Assembly: GCA_035041965.1 (NCBI GenBank)
Contig: JAPYMA010000108.1
Span: 1-64,000, forward strand
Direction: 5' to 3'
Source: Anisakis pegreffii
Lineage: Eukaryota; Nematoda; Chromadorea; Rhabditida; Anisakidae
Length of the DNA stretch: 64,000 nucleotides
Shown: piece by piece, positions 38,701-53,700 of the stretch
How the letters are laid out: each line of letters opens with the position of its first letter
Position numbering within the stretch: position 1 is the first letter of the stretch
Program-made: the position numbers and the translations under genes
Notes under the pieces: generated by a model
The model's input: the letters and a program-made list of their open reading frames with translations, nothing else
What the model was told of the DNA's origin: nothing
The model's database searches: none

Positions 38701-41700
38701 CACCATCGGCTTCAAATTAACGTTTGTTGTTTCTCTCGTTTGATGTGTCGTGAAATAATTCTCTTCGCGGTGATTTTTGTCGAGAATTTGCTGCTGCTGC
38801 TGCTGGAAAGCTGTAAACAAGCGAATAAAAAGACAGCAGCAACAATTTTTAACTGCTCTGTACTTTATAGCATCTTCGAAGACAGTCAGTCAGTCGGAGA
38901 ATGTTGTGTTTGTTGTTGTTGGAGAGCATAATGTCGAAAGCACAATACGGCCACCGCCGCCACAGCAACAGCAACAGCAGCAGCCAAGCACAAATTATGT
39001 ATGTATAAACACATTCTCAAAACTGAACTAATCATTTGGAGGAGCTCAATGATGAATCGAACAAATGAATGTGAATAAGATGTGCATAAACATTGATGAA
39101 TGTTTTTGAAAGCGTTTTTTTTCTGGGGTGTTTTCGGGGTGTTTGTGTTTTTTTGTGGAACGCAATTGATTTGTGTTGTTGTTTTGCTGGAATGGTGTTA
39201 AAAGTGATTAGCACTGGTCGAGTTGATGTTGCCGAGTTGCTTCTCTCTTTGTGGTGGTGGTGGTGGTGGCTGTTCCCATCGTTCAGACAAAAACCTTTTT
39301 TGTTTCATTTCTTCGCTCATTGTGAATAAATTTTTCTTTTTGCATAAAAACCTATTAATCGTTTCCTAGTGGGCTTATAGACAAATAGATAGATAGATAG
39401 TTGGATAGATAGATAGATATGATGCGGCTGACCTATTAGCACCTTTCATCTTTCATCGGAACCATCAAACGATTTTTTGAACCGAAATGAAAAAAGAGAT
39501 TCTCTTTCAGATTTTTTTTCAGCTGCTTCAAACAATAATGTGACCGTAAGCGTTGTCGTAGTTGCGGTCGTGGTAGTGGTAAAATTTTCTCGCTTTCGTT
39601 AAAATTGTAACAAAAATAATTCGTTGAGTGGGGATGGGACGAGTGATCATTGGACCGAACGTTCAATGCAAATGATTTGAGGGAATTTTTTTTGTTTTTT
39701 GGTTTTGGTTAGCACAGGTTACATTATGAAAGCAGTGAATTGAGTGGATCGCTTGCTGTGGCAAATGTTGAGATAATAGTTTTGCTCAGAGGATCGATGA
39801 TGTGACAAGGCTGATAAACAAAATTTTTCAGCTTAAAATTTGACAAGATTAATTCGAAAAATCAGAAAGATATCGGAAGAAAATTTGCACGTAACGATTC
39901 CTCGCCCAAACCGTGCAAATTTCTGCATTTCTGCTCGAAAAACACCGAAAACCACTTTCAAAAGTCAATTGTGGTTCATCAAAGCTAGAGCATTTTTCCA
40001 TTGGGTGTTGCTCATTCTAAGAGAAATGGAATGAAAGTTTCGTTCGAAAAGATTTTGAAAAAAAGCGAACAACACAGACTCCAATACAATGAGTAAACCA
40101 AATCAATGCTGAATATTTGGAATTTTGGAGGAACTTATGAATTTCAATGAACGTTTTAGTGAGTGCTGCTGTATGACGTGCGACTTTCATGTGACAATGA
40201 GCAAACTGTGAAATGAAATGAAAGAACTCCGAACAAAAACATAAAAACAGATCAGCCAAAATCAATTTCACTAGTGATCAATTTTGCGTTGATTCGTTTC
40301 CAAACTCGGCGTATTTTTCATAATTGTGATGATATTCCTAAACATTGTGTCGTTTACTTCCATGTTTTACTAAACATCCTCGTTGCTTCTTTTTTTGAAA
40401 TTTCATTTCATTCATACAATTTTCATTCATAAGCCAACAGCTATCTGGCAAAGAACGTTCCAAATGATCTCAGCAGTTAAGAGCGGAAAATCTTTTTGTT
40501 TCGTTGTTTTTTGTTTGGTTTTCAATTTATGCAAACAAACGTTGAAGCTCTCTCTGTTCACATTCGGCATTCCGAATGTTTGTGGTTTACATCATCGTTA
40601 TCCACGCAAAAAAAGGCTAAGCAACCGTTCGCTTTGTTTTTCGATGTGATTATCGCTTCGAAGCAAATAACCTTTGGCAATAATTGCCTCAGAAAATAAT
40701 AGATTATCATCAGGTGTTTACGTGAGTGTGTATGTGAGATCGATCGATTTCGAGAAGACTCTTCCAAATGAAATCCACAAAAACAACTCAATCCTTCTCG
40801 AAATGTTGATGTGAAAACATGCAACGAAAATCTTTTCTACGGCTGAATGAACAATGAACTAAGCGAGGGAAGGAATCGCAATGCGGATGGACTTTGTTGA
40901 TTTTTCAGTCTGACTGAAATGAGACAAGGCCTCAACATTTCAAAACAACATGTGTTAGTGTCTATGAGATTCCAAATACCACACTGAACGAACCATGTGA
41001 ATCTAAAATCTGAGAAAGCGATGCATGCAAATAATAAATCCATCTTATCGTCTCAAATATTTTACAGCAAAAAACTCCCATCTATTAATATTGTGCGCAA
41101 GTTTGCAACCGAAGAAAAAACGATTGCTTTCAAAATGAAAACGAAATTCTTCGCTAACCAAAACAAAAACTTGAAGGATTTTCACACATTTTCACACAGA
41201 ATTTGAGTACATCCAATTGAATAAATCTTATTTTATTCGGATACCAACAAACGATCAGGCTGGAATTAAGATCTTGTTGCGGATAATCTACGCGAGGTGT
41301 TCTGCGCTTAGCTGGGTGATAGTGTTGAGTGATTCAGTGATACATAGCATAGTGCAAAAATTGCAACTGATTCATTTGTGATAATTATATATTATATGTG
41401 AGTAATTGAGAAAAATTTGAACCAAAAAATGGAGCAAACATACCGATGAATGTGAAGAAACTGACAATTAAATGAGGTAGTTTCAATAGATTATGAGGTT
41501 TAATCAATAGATTAATAAGATGAAAGGAAGTCGAATTCAAGAAATGTCATAGTAGACGATAGTAGTAACATCGTTGACGTTTTTATCACAAAATCAACAT
41601 AAGTCAATAGTGATGGCAATTAGAGAAGGAATAATGATATTCTTCTTAAATAATAATCATGAAATAATGCGTTCAAGTTATAAAAGGATGCAAGTTTACA

Positions 41701-44700
41701 CTGCACAAATCAAATTCTTCCGTAAACATCGACTACAAATATCGAGTCCTTTGATTGACGTTCTCAATTCATCAACTTCAATCAATTCATGTTTCTTCAT
41801 ATCATTTTCAGTTCATCTCTCAATTTCACTTCAAATTTATCGAATCGAATCACAGTCAATATTCAACTAGATCATGAAAGTGAAGTCATTGATTTCGAAA
41901 CGATATCATCCATAAAGATTGCTTAAGAATCATCTAATGATAATGAGGCATTTTCAGAATCAAAAATCGCCAGCTATTATTGGTTGCCTTCCTCCTTCTT
42001 TTGCTCTTATGTTTCCCTTATTTTCAAACCTCAGGGAAGGGGTGTTCCTGCCTTTTCCTGGATACTTCATTATTGTTAATGCTTAAGAATTGAATAATTT
42101 AGTGAATAATTGATACTTTCAATATATGTATCACAATGATAGTAACACACATGATCAATTAGCAACGCTGGATAGTTCAGTAGTACTGGCTATTTGTTCG
42201 AATTCAAGACGACAATCAAATGACAAGTTTGGACTCTGTCAACTTGTGGATGGATAGTGATAACTCAATGGAATATCTCATGATAATTGCGATGATCTTT
42301 TGTGACAGCCAATCGCACCCCCTACCGATGGGAAAACTTCAATTTATTCATTTGATGGGATTTTATTTGATGTGAAAGCAGGATGATTGTTCGTCGTTTG
42401 TCGGAAATGTTAAACGGAACACAAACAATGGCAAATAACGATGACAATAAACGGTAGTCTAATCAAAATTTAATTATTCATACATTTGCTCACAGAAAAA
42501 CGTGTGAACGCGTTTGGAAATTGGTCATTGGAACTAATCAGAATAATGGAGATGAGCTGTGGAATGGCATCAACAAACCCGGATTCCAATGTTCAACGGA
42601 ATTTGAATTTATAATACTAGTTAAGCTTGTGCTCTGCTCGGCATGAATATAAATTTGTCCAAAGTAGGGAACAATTGCTCAAGACGATTCTCAATGTCTT
42701 GATTCCCAATGTCTCAATGTCTACAATTGGTTTTAGAATCAATAGTTTGTTTACAATCCATCCAAAATCTCTGGTTTCTGGAGAGAAAATCCCCACGAAT
42801 GAGGCATTTCTGGTGCATCTAAACATTAGTTCATAAGCAAAAGTAAACAGAAAAAAACAACTGCATAGCACTTAAAGATACGTTGATCTATGTGACGAGA
42901 GCACAAAAAAGTCAAATTCACATGATTTCATCATAAACATACATACGAATGTCATAAATCACGATCGTGCTCTAAGGTGACCTGAATTTCGTATGTTTGA
43001 GGATTATTTATGATTGCATTCTCTTGAGCAGTGAGCATTCCTCCCGATCTGTCAGTCTTTCAATCTTCCTAAATTATAAAGAATACCTAATCAAAAAAAG
43101 CAGCAACAGAAAAAGAGATATAAACAACCGAATGGAAGTAAAAGAGAGCAAAAACGCATGGAACAAGCAATAGTCATTCATGAAAGAGGAAATTCCATGT
43201 GCAAAGTTTGTTTGCAAAGAGTATTAGTGTTCAGCGCTGTGGTATGACATGAATGTGTTTTGGGAATAGAAAACGATTGGCGATTTCGAAAAGAATGCAT
43301 GAAATGTGAGTAATTTCACTGTTGTGTTTCACAATGTTTACTCTAAACTGATGACGATGATGATTGTGACCGCAGTAAATACAATGAAACTGCGAAATGG
43401 AATTTTTGGAATATGGATGAATATTTCGCAAAAAAATGATAAAAATTCAGTTACTGAATCACCGACTTCAGTAGTACAATAGAACACAATAGGGGCTATT
43501 CACAATATGTCTATTGTGTGGAACAATTTGAGCTGTATTTTCTTAGTTTCACATGACTTGTCGTACACAAACAAGCATTCAATTCATCAGAATGAAAAAT
43601 TTTCATGTTCTCCAACAACATCCATCGCCATCATTATCTACGTACGTGCCACTCACGCACACACACACACACGAACATGCATTGATTCATTGGTTTGTTC
43701 AGTTCAGAATTGTTGTATTCTCTACAATCATCATCACATTACTATTTTAGTATTCCCGTCATCATGATAACGCCGCCGCATTCTACTATAAGCTATCCTA
43801 ATAAACCACTGAATCAACCTAATTTCCAATCGGATCATTCAGCCTCTCATCACCACAATTCAGCAATCGCACACATTCTACAGGAAAACTTTCGTCATTC
43901 CACTCACCATTTATTTTGACTGAATGAAAAACACGAAACGAGAGCGCATCGTTCGTGTTTTCGAGTGACTTCAACACATTCCAGGCCAAAAATACATCAT
44001 TCATGGAATTTTTTTTGCTTGCTAAGATTTCGCACGTATCCGTAGTGACGTTTTTTTTCTATAAACTCATCTAATTGCTTAGAAAAATGATGGGACTATT
44101 CTCATTGCAAAAAAATACCCCAACTGACTGCCATTTTATTCGGATGCAATGGCATCCGGAAGGTAAAAAAAACTTGAAACTTGAAAATAAAAACTTAAAA
44201 AACTGAAAACAACTGATCATCATCACTCACTCACACTAACTGCACTCTCTAACCAGCATTCACGGTTCGGCTTGTTCTGAAAATCGCCTGGGATTCGCGA
44301 GTTTGCTTGGAACTAGTCATAAGTGGAAACGGCCCAATGAAGAAGAGCATTGAGCAAGTCGAGCTCGTAAGAATGTCTGCGAGCAAACGAACTATCAAAG
44401 ACACTTTATATAGGCACACACTCACACGATGATTTTCCAGAAAGCAGGCATCATGATCAAAACGGCGACGACGATCGACTGCTGGCTCGCAAAAAAACAC
44501 ATTCGTTTTTGCATCTAACAAGTATACCGCCGTGGCAATATTATTACCATAAGAAATTGCCATAATGAAAATTAATTGAATATGAAACAAAAAGCAATGA
44601 TAATAATTTTGACAAGGACGATGATATCAGTTGTGATCAGTTGTAGTAGTGCATTAAAGAGTAGAAGAAGCGAAAAAAAACCGTAATGTAAGAAACGTGC

Positions 44701-47700
44701 TAAAGACACGGAAAACAACACGGCAATCCAGCATTTATTGGCGGCTATGATAACCTTAATGACTATTCGAAACGACAGCAAAGAGCCGTAACAAAGTGAA
44801 ATAAATAAGCGAATACATTGCGGCAATAAAATAATAAGTGTTCTTTATGCGGTCGGTTAGTTAAGGTGGTCGTGGTGGTGGTTGTGGTGCTTGTTTGAGA
44901 TGTGCTCGTTTCGAGTATCTCATTATAATTGAATATTTTATTTGATTATTTCAAAGAAAATTCTTCTTCTCCATCGCCTTCGTCTTCGTCTTCTGCAGAA
45001 AGAAAAGAGCAATCAGCACACATAAAAAGAAATGCCGACGACTGTGAAATTTGTTCGGACGGTCGGTTCATTTTGAGACTTCAACAGTTTTATTTCACTT
45101 ATATAAGAGGACACAATCAAGCAAGTAAAGCAAAGCAACACGAATTGCAACTGCTCTTGGTGATGCAGTTGAGTTTTCATCTATTCATCGTTCGAATGTT
45201 CGAATTCGTTTGTTTGCTCAAATGAGAAAAGGCGTAACGAGACTGCTGCTGCACCAGCAGGAGCAGAGCAGAAGTAGCATAACTCTTACGAATGATTTGT
45301 TGTGGTTGTTGTTCGTTGAAGAGCAGCAGCAGCAGCAGCACTGCCGCACTGCAAATTCCATGCATAATTTCAACAAAACATTCTAACGAGCGCACTAAAT
45401 GAGGACGAAAGATATCTCTATCTATTTATATTACTAGACATTCCAGCCGTTGAATTCCATGAGCTGATGTAGAATGCATATTCATGATATTCGCCTAATG
45501 TTTTCTTAAATTCTCAATTAAACTCGAGAGTCTCATATTGTCACCGACGCTCACAAAAATTGTCTGCTGCTGCTGCTGCTGCATTGTTGATGACTTTCTC
45601 TGACGTAAACTTCTGACTGCTTCCGAATGCTTCGCCGACTTCTTCAAAACGTGGGCTGTAATCTAGTGTGAGTGCACATCAAATTGCACACATAAAAATC
45701 ACTGAATTAATTCAATTAGCACATTTTCCGTCTCGTAAAATACGCACTGATCAAAATTGGCTTAGCACTCTCTTCTTTAATTGACTTTAATCACATTTTT
45801 GCATGCGCGATTTCAACTTTTCAAATTCATCGCTTGAATCGTTCCGCTTCACATTGACGCAAATCTCTTCGATCGTTTTGTAGAATTTATTTCGTTGCAT
45901 CCAAATTCCACATTCACACACAAACGTCTCTAGAGCTACAGTTCACACGTACTGTGTGTTCAACAAGCCACATGCAACCAAAAGGTGATAGCTTTTGCAA
46001 ATGGGATCAGATGAGAGCTGGTCGTGTGCATCAGCAGATCGCATCAAAAATTCATGATGATAATGAAATCGAATCGCCGCTACGCCATTCGAAATGTTCC
46101 TTTTCCAACCACCCAAGCAAGCAAGCACCTTACTTGCACGTCGTCGTCCTATTTTTCAGTTTTATTACGCTATAAAATATCCATTTCTAATGTGCTGGTG
46201 CAGTTTGCAAGGAACGTTTTTGGAACGAAGGCAACGCATTTACAGCAATATTATGCAAAATAGCTGTCAATCGTCGTCGTCGTTTCGACTGGACGAATCG
46301 ATGAATTCAACCGAAAGAATTCATTCGTTTTCGTTCGGCGGTTTCCTATTCGTTCGAAAAAACAAGGCAAAGAAACCACACCGAAATTGTAAAGAATCGC
46401 TGAGAAAAGTGCTCAGCGCGAATTCATCCATAAAATTGCTCGACTTCGTTTCGTATATCATAAAGCATTGAATGTACGCCGCGTGTTATTGTATCCAATG
46501 GATTGGTTGAGCGCTGCGGTGCGATTGTGTTGAGGTGATTGAAAGTTATGCGCGTGAAAAATTCACAATCTTGACTGCGGAACGTTCACCACTAATATAT
46601 TCTCTAAAGAAATCACAAATCTATCACAGATATTGCAAATATCACAAATACATTGCTGATAATTTTTCTGCGATCTCAAATTTTTACGTGCTCGTAGCAA
46701 CATCGAATCAAAACGTTTGATAAATGCTCAAAATCACTTGATAGTAAAAAGGAGTGATAGCTTATAATGTCAATCGAGCAACGCCGAGAAATCGAAACAC
46801 TGAATTCATCAGAGTACAAGCAAGCAAGTTTCAAGAAGTACGGTCCATTGTATTACAAGTGGGATCAGAGAGCGTAATTGCCGTTTGATGTTCGCAGAAA
46901 CTGGATTTATGAAAGAGTCGGTCAATTGAGAGGAATTTGAGAGTGGCGAATCTTGAGAACAATGCAAAAAGGAATGTATTAAGAATGCAGAAATAAATCC
47001 CAACATCGAATTCAAACGGCACCACGGCACATCTGTCGACGAAGAATGTGGGGTGCTTGCTGCTTGCGTAGTGCTCATAGTTCGTCTTGCTTTGGTGGAT
47101 CCACTACTAGTCATCCTGCATCTGATCTTTTCATGTTTTTGTTAATCAATAACTCTATCGCCCGTTGCATGATGCATTTTTAGATAATGGAATATATTCT
47201 CAATATATTCACATCCAATGTATGCGTGTGGATGTGTTTTTTTGCCGCTGCCGTTGTAGCTGTTAGTGCTCGTGCTGCTGCTGCGAAGGGTTATGTTACA
47301 ATTGTTTTTCATATTGAATAAACATTTTCACCAGAACATCATCCGCCGCTCATCTCAACCAACCAACTAACTTCATCTCATTTCATTTCCGAATCTCAAT
47401 CCAATCAAATTAAATTCCCATCATTCAATTCCTCGCATTTCAATGCGTTCTAGCTTTTTGTACTTGTCCCATTCCGCATTTCAGTTGGAACGACTATTTT
47501 CGCAACATCAAAATTCGTTTCGTTTCACTCAATTATGAAATTATTTGATCTTGAACGATTCACATCGCATCGCAAAGAAACCAAGAAAAGATAAATCAAC
47601 TGCAACAAACAACAAAAACTACACAGCAATTGTGGCGTAAGAGAATTTGCAGCAGTTTAGTAGTAGTTGAGTGAGAGTTGAAATCAATGAAGTATTGTTG

Positions 47701-50700
47701 TTGGTTATGTGTGAAGAAGCAGCACTCAAGTTCGAAGGGATTTTAGAAAATAATTGCTGCATGGAACATTTCGAACTATTCAGTTTTCTCTCCTAAATAC
47801 TCAAAGAATATTCACTGTGAAACATTACATTACGAATTTTTCAAAAGGAATCAGCCAAACATGTGTACTTGTATAACTATGATTATGGAAAAGACCACGA
47901 CAAAACAATGCTTCGAATTAATGATCTAAAGCATGAGATATTGGTTTATAGGAGTAGAGGAAAATCATGGGAGTATTTCTGCAAATCTGCGCAAATTGGT
48001 GTTTCTAAAAAATGGATCGCTTGCATAAGGAACTTTGACGAGAAGAAAACAAGAGAGTTACGTCGCTCAAATAACGTCCGGAATCAATGCGTTTTTGATG
48101 CGTTCAATGTATTTATGTATTTTGCAAGAAGCTAATATATCAGCCTGATCGTGAGACTTTTGCAAAAAATGACGGACAAATGACACTAAAGGGAATTTGT
48201 TTGGATGCTAATTGCAGTGGTAGAGGCGAGGGAAACGGAACAACCGAAGTTGAAGTAAGAGTGAAGCAACGAAACCAACTTGAGCAGTTGGATGTGTATA
48301 ACAAACATTTTGGGTTGGTTTGATCATTTGAGCAGATCAATTGAATGAATTAATCACGATCATTTTGGGCGTATAAGAAGTGATTAGAAACAAATTGAGA
48401 GCGATTGAATGGAGGCGATAATGAATGGCGTTAATCAAAGTAGCGAATCGATAATAGAATGAAATTTATCAAAATCATTGGATCAGCTTATGGGATTTTT
48501 TGTTTTTCGAAACATTTATAGGTGGTCTCCAGTGTCGAATCTGGCGATGAACAGCAATAAAGACGATTCTCGACTAGTGTTCGTTTTTTCAGTGTAGTAA
48601 TAATTAAATTCGGCAGTTTATGACCACCAACTGATCGGTCGGAGTTTTGCACTTCTGAATGATATACGCCGCTAGAAAGAGAGCCAACCGATCCTAGAAT
48701 ATCGCTCTGGGCACGCAACATTTTCAAGGGATTATCTTCACTTAACGTTTCGAAAAGAAGCCAACCACTGGACGCAGCAACTGCAGCAAAGGTTCATAGG
48801 GATGGATGGTTTGTGTTTGTGGTTGCACTGCTCAGGATTTATTGAAGGCGCAAAATGTGTATGTGCAGACTATAGATTAAAAGTTGTCGTGATGCGACGG
48901 GAAACAAATTCGTTACGTTTCTTCAAAATATTCCTCCGAACATTTTGAATGAATCGACTGCAACGGCAAAAAACTTTGCACTAAATCATTAATCTACAAT
49001 CGCTGACTTATATAGCCGGCAATCTGTGGATGATGTAATTTTGTGCGTATGCGCCCTCCCCTCAAATATTGTGGTTGGACCGACACTCTACGGTAATCAA
49101 CCAGCAAAGTGCAGATGCTGATATACAGTAAACTTACCAAATAGAGCGATATTTCTTCACTTGCACTTGGCGATTTCATCACATATGCACGAGGACAAAT
49201 GCAGTTTGAACTTTTGATCATATTTAGTAAAAGAAACTGGTACGTGGCCAAACAAAGTTTCTTTGATTAGCTGCATGCAATGTACTGATTGCTGCTATTC
49301 AAATAGCTAGCAAATGAATGAATATAGCTCAACTCGAATATATTTTCGTTCATTTGAGTCACCATCATTCAAAGGAATTGTGATGTGATGATAAAGCTGC
49401 TAACAAATAACCTCATGCAAAATCTGTGATCGAAACCGCGAACAATGATTAATGAATAGGTATATCAGTGATAAAAATTGTTGCGGAAACATCGCTAAGT
49501 GAATCTGAATGAGAAAAATGATGGCAAAATTAACGTTGGATAGGTGAGCGTAAAATATCTGCGATAGAATTGAATAATGAGTCAAGTGAATCTTATCATG
49601 ACGAGCGATGAGTGAGTGTTAAAATGATAATGCAAATCAACACACTGCAACAATACACTCTCGTTATTGTTGTTATGATCGCTATTCTTAGCGAATGTCA
49701 TTTGTTTGCTGTTGTTCTGAGCAGTTGTTCGCACAAATCATCAATTTTTTCATATCCTCTTCACCACTATTCGTGTTTAACATTTCACCTTTGCCAAACG
49801 ACGAACAATCACCTAGAAAATTCTTCGCATTGTTTTTTCTCAAAATTTTCTTTCCGCCAGCTCAACATTCCAACATGGTCCTATTGGTCCTATTTTTTTC
49901 TTCTGCCAACATGTACTATTCATTTTGAGCAAAATTCATTGCAGAATTCTTCATGTGGAATCCAATTGGAATACGGCTTTAAAGTCTACTCGAGCGTTTT
50001 GTTTTGTGTGATGGAGAAGACTAATGCTCAATTATCAGTTTGATTATCATTTCTAAGGAATGTTTGTTAACTGGGAGTTTGATGCCGGTTTTGAGTTGCT
50101 TTAAAAGATTCCTATTTGCTTAACCGTTTATAAAAGCTCATATTGATGGAAAAAAACATACATAACAATGAGAATCTCATTATTTTGAAGCTCAACTGAA
50201 CACTATCATCCAGTTATTACTATTATGAATAGGATTTAGACTGGGCCGGATGGTATGATTTTAAATCAGTTGCTGATAATTCTTTTGCAAGGATATTTCT
50301 TAAATTCATTGAGAAGCAAAACCTAAACATTTCAATATTCCATTCTCTGGAATGTATTTCATAATATCTAAGTCTATGAGTCCATTTTGTCATGAATTTT
50401 TTGTTGAATTGTTCTAATTTATCATTCCAATGCACCGAACATACTGGTGCTTGAAAGCACGAAGAAATGAGCTAATAGATGCATATTTGTGGATATTTTG
50501 TTCAATTGGAATGAGTTATGAGAGCAGGATAATTAGCTCATTCACCTCAAAACTGAATCATAGATCGACAGCGTTGATTGGGCATTACTGAATGAGTTAT
50601 GCTGCCAATTGACGTCATCAGTCTTTTTTGAAAGTGCTTTTGGTTGCCGTTCGCAAGAGAGAACTATCTTAGATTTATTGCAGGCTATCAATCTGATTGT

Positions 50701-53700
50701 TAACTGATCAAAGTGAATGTGTTCGTTAGCGGTTCTTATAACGATTCTTGCTGATGTCGATGTTGCTGTTGCTGTTGCAGAATTTCGCATTGAGCAATTA
50801 ACAAAACAATTTGTGAATGAATATTTTTCAAGTTTTGCAATGAACCGAAATGAAAGAAGTGGCGACGTGTATACTTTGTTTTCCACAAGCCAAATCGCAT
50901 GTGCCTGAGGACAGTACAGTCTCAGCCTTCAAGTTCTTAAAGCACACATCTCCATCACTAGATTCAGACATAAAATTAAAGTCTTCACTTTAACCTAAGT
51001 CTGTCAGACATAAGATTAAGGTCAAGCTTGGGCCTGAATTTACTTATAATGCAATTGCGCGATTAGGTTAAATCGTACAGGATTGAGGTGCGATTGACAA
51101 CCGCCATGATAACGTGATGCTACGCTGGCTTAAGAAATGAGCAAGATGGGTGAGGAATAAAGAAATTTGGTACATAATTAAGTTTATGATATCTGTTATG
51201 ATCCCATCTTCTCCGCATCTCAATTCATGGCAAAACTTGTTTCAGTTACTTTCATCGCACATTTTTTGATGATCTCGTGAACAATGAAGCGAAAGAGCAC
51301 TGATAAGAACGGCAAACTTGCAAACTGACAATCGCTCCCGAAATACACCAAAAAATTGCTGCAATAAACCTCAAAAAATTATCAAAGTTATTTTCTTTGC
51401 AGCAGCAATCGCTGATTGATCGGTGTTCGCTCACAAACAAAAGCGTTGACAAATAAAATCGAGATGGGCAGTTTTTATGGTGAAAATTGCTAACATAGTG
51501 AACTTTAATGAGAAGAGGATATTGCTTTTGCATTGCCGTAAAAAACTTGAGACGTGATAATGGCTTTGGTTTCTGATAGAGATACCGATTGGACACTCGT
51601 GTTTAGATCGTCAATAATCGAACTTTTTTGTGGCCATTTGGATTGTGAGGAATTTCAGGTATTTATTTGTTCACAAGCATTCTCACTGTCAGTTGTTTTG
51701 TTTTTTGATCAAATGATCGGAATAGTGATTGGTGAGGTTCGGAAACAAATGAGCGCAGAGTGGAAGTACGTGGCTGTCTTGTGATAATTCGAAATGCCTG
51801 ATCAACAACAAAAAACGAGAAGAATTTGAAAGCTCGCATTCTAAGTGCAAATTTATCTTCGAATAAATCTTTTCGTCCAATTAGAAATGATTTTTACACT
51901 TGAACTGATTCAATTATTCGATTCAATTGATTCGTTTGATTTGATTTTCTTTCAATTCTCATTCATTTTTCGTTTTATTCAGTTTCAGTTTAATCAACCT
52001 ATTCACCACTCTGAATCGATTTTCAATTCGGACACCAATTGGAAATGAGATTTTTCGTCACTGTCCGATTTCTGGGCACTGCTTAAATTCTCGAATTCCA
52101 ATTGCATAATTGAAATATATCTTTCATGTTTTAAGAATCACTCACAAATGTTATTTTGATCAGTGAACTCACTGAATCGGCGATTGTTACCTTTTGAAAT
52201 TAATGTGAAATTAATATTTCTGTTTTAGGGCAAAACTTTTTTGCAGCTAAACGAAATCGTTAAGTCGACGTCTATTTTTATTCGTTTCTATTTTTTCGAA
52301 CCGTAAAAGAATTCCTAAATTTGATGAATAGACGATACTCATTCTTCATGAATGCGAATATGCACTATATAAAACTTGAATTGCTGATCATAAATCTTGA
52401 ACAAACAACGTATGAATGGAGGATGAACAAACGAGATTAACGAACATATCCGCAGAAATTTTATTTATCTTTCATCAAATCATTTACATGCTCTATCCGC
52501 TTGGTCGACACCAATATTTGATCAAATGGGGATCAAATTTGACCAAATGCATTGTTCTCATGGGAATTTTTCCCCAGCATAACCACAGAATTTGCTACTG
52601 CCTTGAGAAAACGCTAGAATTTGGTTGACAGAAAGTTTATTTAAGTTGGAGCGAACGAGAATCAAAGATACCTGACTGGAAAGAGACCGTTTGAAATGCT
52701 CGAATTCCGGATGTATTATAGCTGACAGTGCGCTGCTTGTAGTCTACAGATGATACAGTACGATATAGGACTTGATATGAAAGATCTAAAAGGAAGTCCA
52801 AATCAAAGGTGTGAAAACGAAAAAAATTTGAAATCTTCTCGAGTCTCATGAACGAAACAAAACGCAATAATTCTAACAAATTGCAAGAAAGCGTTAACCG
52901 TCGAACGGCGAATAAAGCAATTATGGTGCAGCACCAATGTTGATGCCATAAATAGCGGACTTTACGATAGGCGGACTTCGCAATTTCAGCAGACAATACA
53001 CGATGCCATTAATATCACTGTTCAAAGACATAAACCTTTACTTTATCACATCATAAAAGCGCATAAAAACACTTCAAACACTCAGTCGCTATTTTGAATT
53101 ATTCGGCGGTAATCAGTCATCTTTGCAAGATTTTTATTGACATTTAACATCCTTATTTGTTGACGTTTATCTCAATTCACTATCGCAATCGCTAAAAATT
53201 CCACAAAAGTGACTGCGAAGAAAGTTTCATTTCAGTTTATCAATGTAAAAAAACTGAAGCGATAGGAAATGAAACATTAAAAATGAAACATTTGCGGAAA
53301 ATAAAAAACAAACTTTCAAAGGTGTGAATAAAAATGAGTCCGACTAAACAAATGGATGTACTGCTCTTGCACAGCTAAATGGCCTCATTCAATTGTTCAA
53401 TCAGATTCTTCCGATTGAACAAAGCGTAAATAAGTGAAGGAAATGGATGAGTTGAAGAATGAGTTGAACGCCGCTCACTCATCAAACGATCATTTTTGAT
53501 GGCGAGAAAAAGCTCGAAAATAATGTGCAAGAATGCAATCAACAACAACTTCAAAAAAAAAAATTCCGTTCGGTGCGAAAGGTTAAGAAGATTGAGGCAA
53601 TGAAACAATGCGAAAAGCGATGAGTGTGGAACGTTTTGCGGAAGCAATTAGTGAATTGTAAAGTTGAGTGGATGCGAACTGAAAGTGAGATAAATCTATC

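Larger units (their letters stand above)
27769..45794 (-). other. Giant intron 2 of the CRIM1-like gene (~18.0 kb)
   Basis: No coding sequence that I can support on either strand. Contents seen: AT-rich unique DNA, short trinucleotide tracts (CAG/CTG at 38.6-39.0 kb and 45.2-45.6 kb), a GATA-type microsatellite at 39385-39420, an 18-bp hairpin at 36998-37049, and a pair of hydrophobic overlapping frames on the - strand at 33320-33833 that I do not trust as a gene. No transposon with recognisable coding capacity was seen. Confidence 0.7.

Noticed and set aside
38602..38931. Frames with Gln, Leu or Cys runs on both strands
   Set aside because: They are translations of the CAG/CTG tracts, with no splice-compatible neighbours in the CRIM1-like gene.
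41472..41492. TGAGGTAG match to the let-7 seed
   Set aside because: The sequence diverges right after the eighth base and I see no complementary arm nearby.
46094..46471. 125-codon + strand frame opposite CRIM1-like intron 1
   Set aside because: No recognisable motif and it overlaps other open frames on the same strand; treated as chance.
47863..48135. 90-codon + strand frame with a charged, protein-like composition
   Set aside because: No recognisable domain, no upstream promoter or splice context, and a length expected by chance in this much sequence.
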